This document shows, piece by piece, positions 39,413 through 39,608 of a stretch of 39,608 nucleotides of DNA; the first letter of the stretch is position 1; the number at the start of each line of letters is the position of its first letter. The notes under the pieces were generated by a model. That model made no database searches. It was not told where the DNA came from and saw only the letters and a program-made list of their open reading frames with translations. A program made the translations under genes and the position numbers. Origin of the DNA: Candidatus Rokuibacteriota bacterium (lineage in GTDB: Bacteria > Methylomirabilota > Methylomirabilia > Rokubacteriales > CSP1-6); assembly GCA_003220225.1 (NCBI GenBank), contig QHRU01000069.1:1-39608 (forward strand), written 5' to 3'.

Positions 39413-39608
39413 TCAGCGTCCGTCCTTGCGTCGGTCGAGCAAACGCCGAACCGTCGCCTCCAGATCCTCGGGGAGGCATGGCTTCGTCAGGAAGACGGCC
39501 GCGCCCGCCTCGAGCGCGCTGTGTTGAGCCGCCTGGTGCGGGAAGGCGGTGAAGATGATCACGGGGATGTGTCGCGTCTGCGCGTGTTCCTTGATGCGCC
39601 TGGTAGCA
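39413..39608 (-). CDS. Response regulator receiver domain, partial
   Basis: The minus-strand frame is open from the window edge to a TGA at 39413-39415, giving the last 64 residues of a protein. They show the second half of a receiver domain: HIPVIIFTAFP with the conserved Thr, then ALEAGAAVFLTKPCLPEDLEATVRRLL with the conserved Lys. The phospho-acceptor Asp and start lie beyond the window. No output domain follows, so it may be a stand-alone receiver or the C-terminal receiver of a hybrid kinase. The 93 bases between its stop and the DUF1328 gene hold nothing recognisable. Confidence 0.85.
   Translation of the reverse strand, partial: ATRRIKEHAQTRHIPVIIFTAFPHQAAQHSALEAGAAVFLTKPCLPEDLEATVRRLLDRRKDGR

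Overview
The window is the chromosomal replication-origin neighbourhood of a high-GC, Gram-negative-type bacterium. Three things point that way. The order dnaA-dnaN-recF-gyrB-gyrA-serS runs leftward from about 19.8 kb, while rpmH-rnpA-yidD-yidC-rsmG-parA-parB-mnmA-atpFHAGDC runs rightward. GyrB carries the long insert typical of proteobacterial-like GyrB, and AtpF has a signal-peptide-like leader. The very high GC, many GTG starts, tandem DUF507 genes, a P460-type protein, and HEAT/HD-GYP/MshEN proteins suggest an uncultured lineage near Rokubacteria/Methylomirabilota or the former Deltaproteobacteria. This placement is inference from gene content and was not tested by phylogeny.

Layout. (1) 1-3.6 kb is an accessory edge: two small secreted proteins (choice-anchor-P-like and post-COAP-1-like), a tRNA-Ser(UGA), a tyrosine recombinase broken by one extra base, and an IS110-type transposase remnant. 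(2) 3.6-9.9 kb is a tightly overlapping three-gene operon: a HEAT-repeat protein, an HD-GYP protein sharing its N-terminal domain, and a PilB/GspE-type ATPase with two MshEN modules separated by a GAF domain. It looks like a cyclic-di-GMP-linked motor module. (3) 9.9-19.8 kb holds the initiation and gyrase genes. (4) About 19.8-20.03 kb is the dnaA/rpmH divergent region, with two facing DnaA boxes and a well-formed promoter for rpmH. (5) 20.0-26.1 kb is the ribosomal protein L34/RNase P/YidC/ParAB block, with two parS-like sites ahead of parA and a duplicated 47-bp palindromic repeat after parB. (6) 26.1-31.6 kb is an ATP synthase operon (b, delta, alpha, gamma, beta, epsilon) without the a and c subunits. 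(7) 31.7-35.8 kb holds a P460-like domain fused to a cupredoxin (interrupted by an in-frame TGA) and a signalling cluster of receiver, HD-GYP, CPBP-like membrane protein and histidine kinase. (8) 35.9-39.2 kb holds two DUF507 genes, ubiX, a GT2 glycosyltransferase, a Gfo/Idh/MocA oxidoreductase and crcB. It is followed by a frameshifted DUF1328 gene and a receiver-domain protein cut by the window end.

The most unusual points are as follows. rnpA has no ATG, GTG or TTG start, and its best start is a CTG sharing the CTGA of the rpmH stop. rsmG likewise lacks a canonical start for its full conserved N-terminus. The two parS-like sites overlap or flank the parAB promoter. The P460 domain has lost its heme-c motif and carries a copper site instead. 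The three-gene MshEN/HD-GYP/HEAT operon looks self-contained. Several accessory genes carry single-base lesions while every housekeeping gene is intact.
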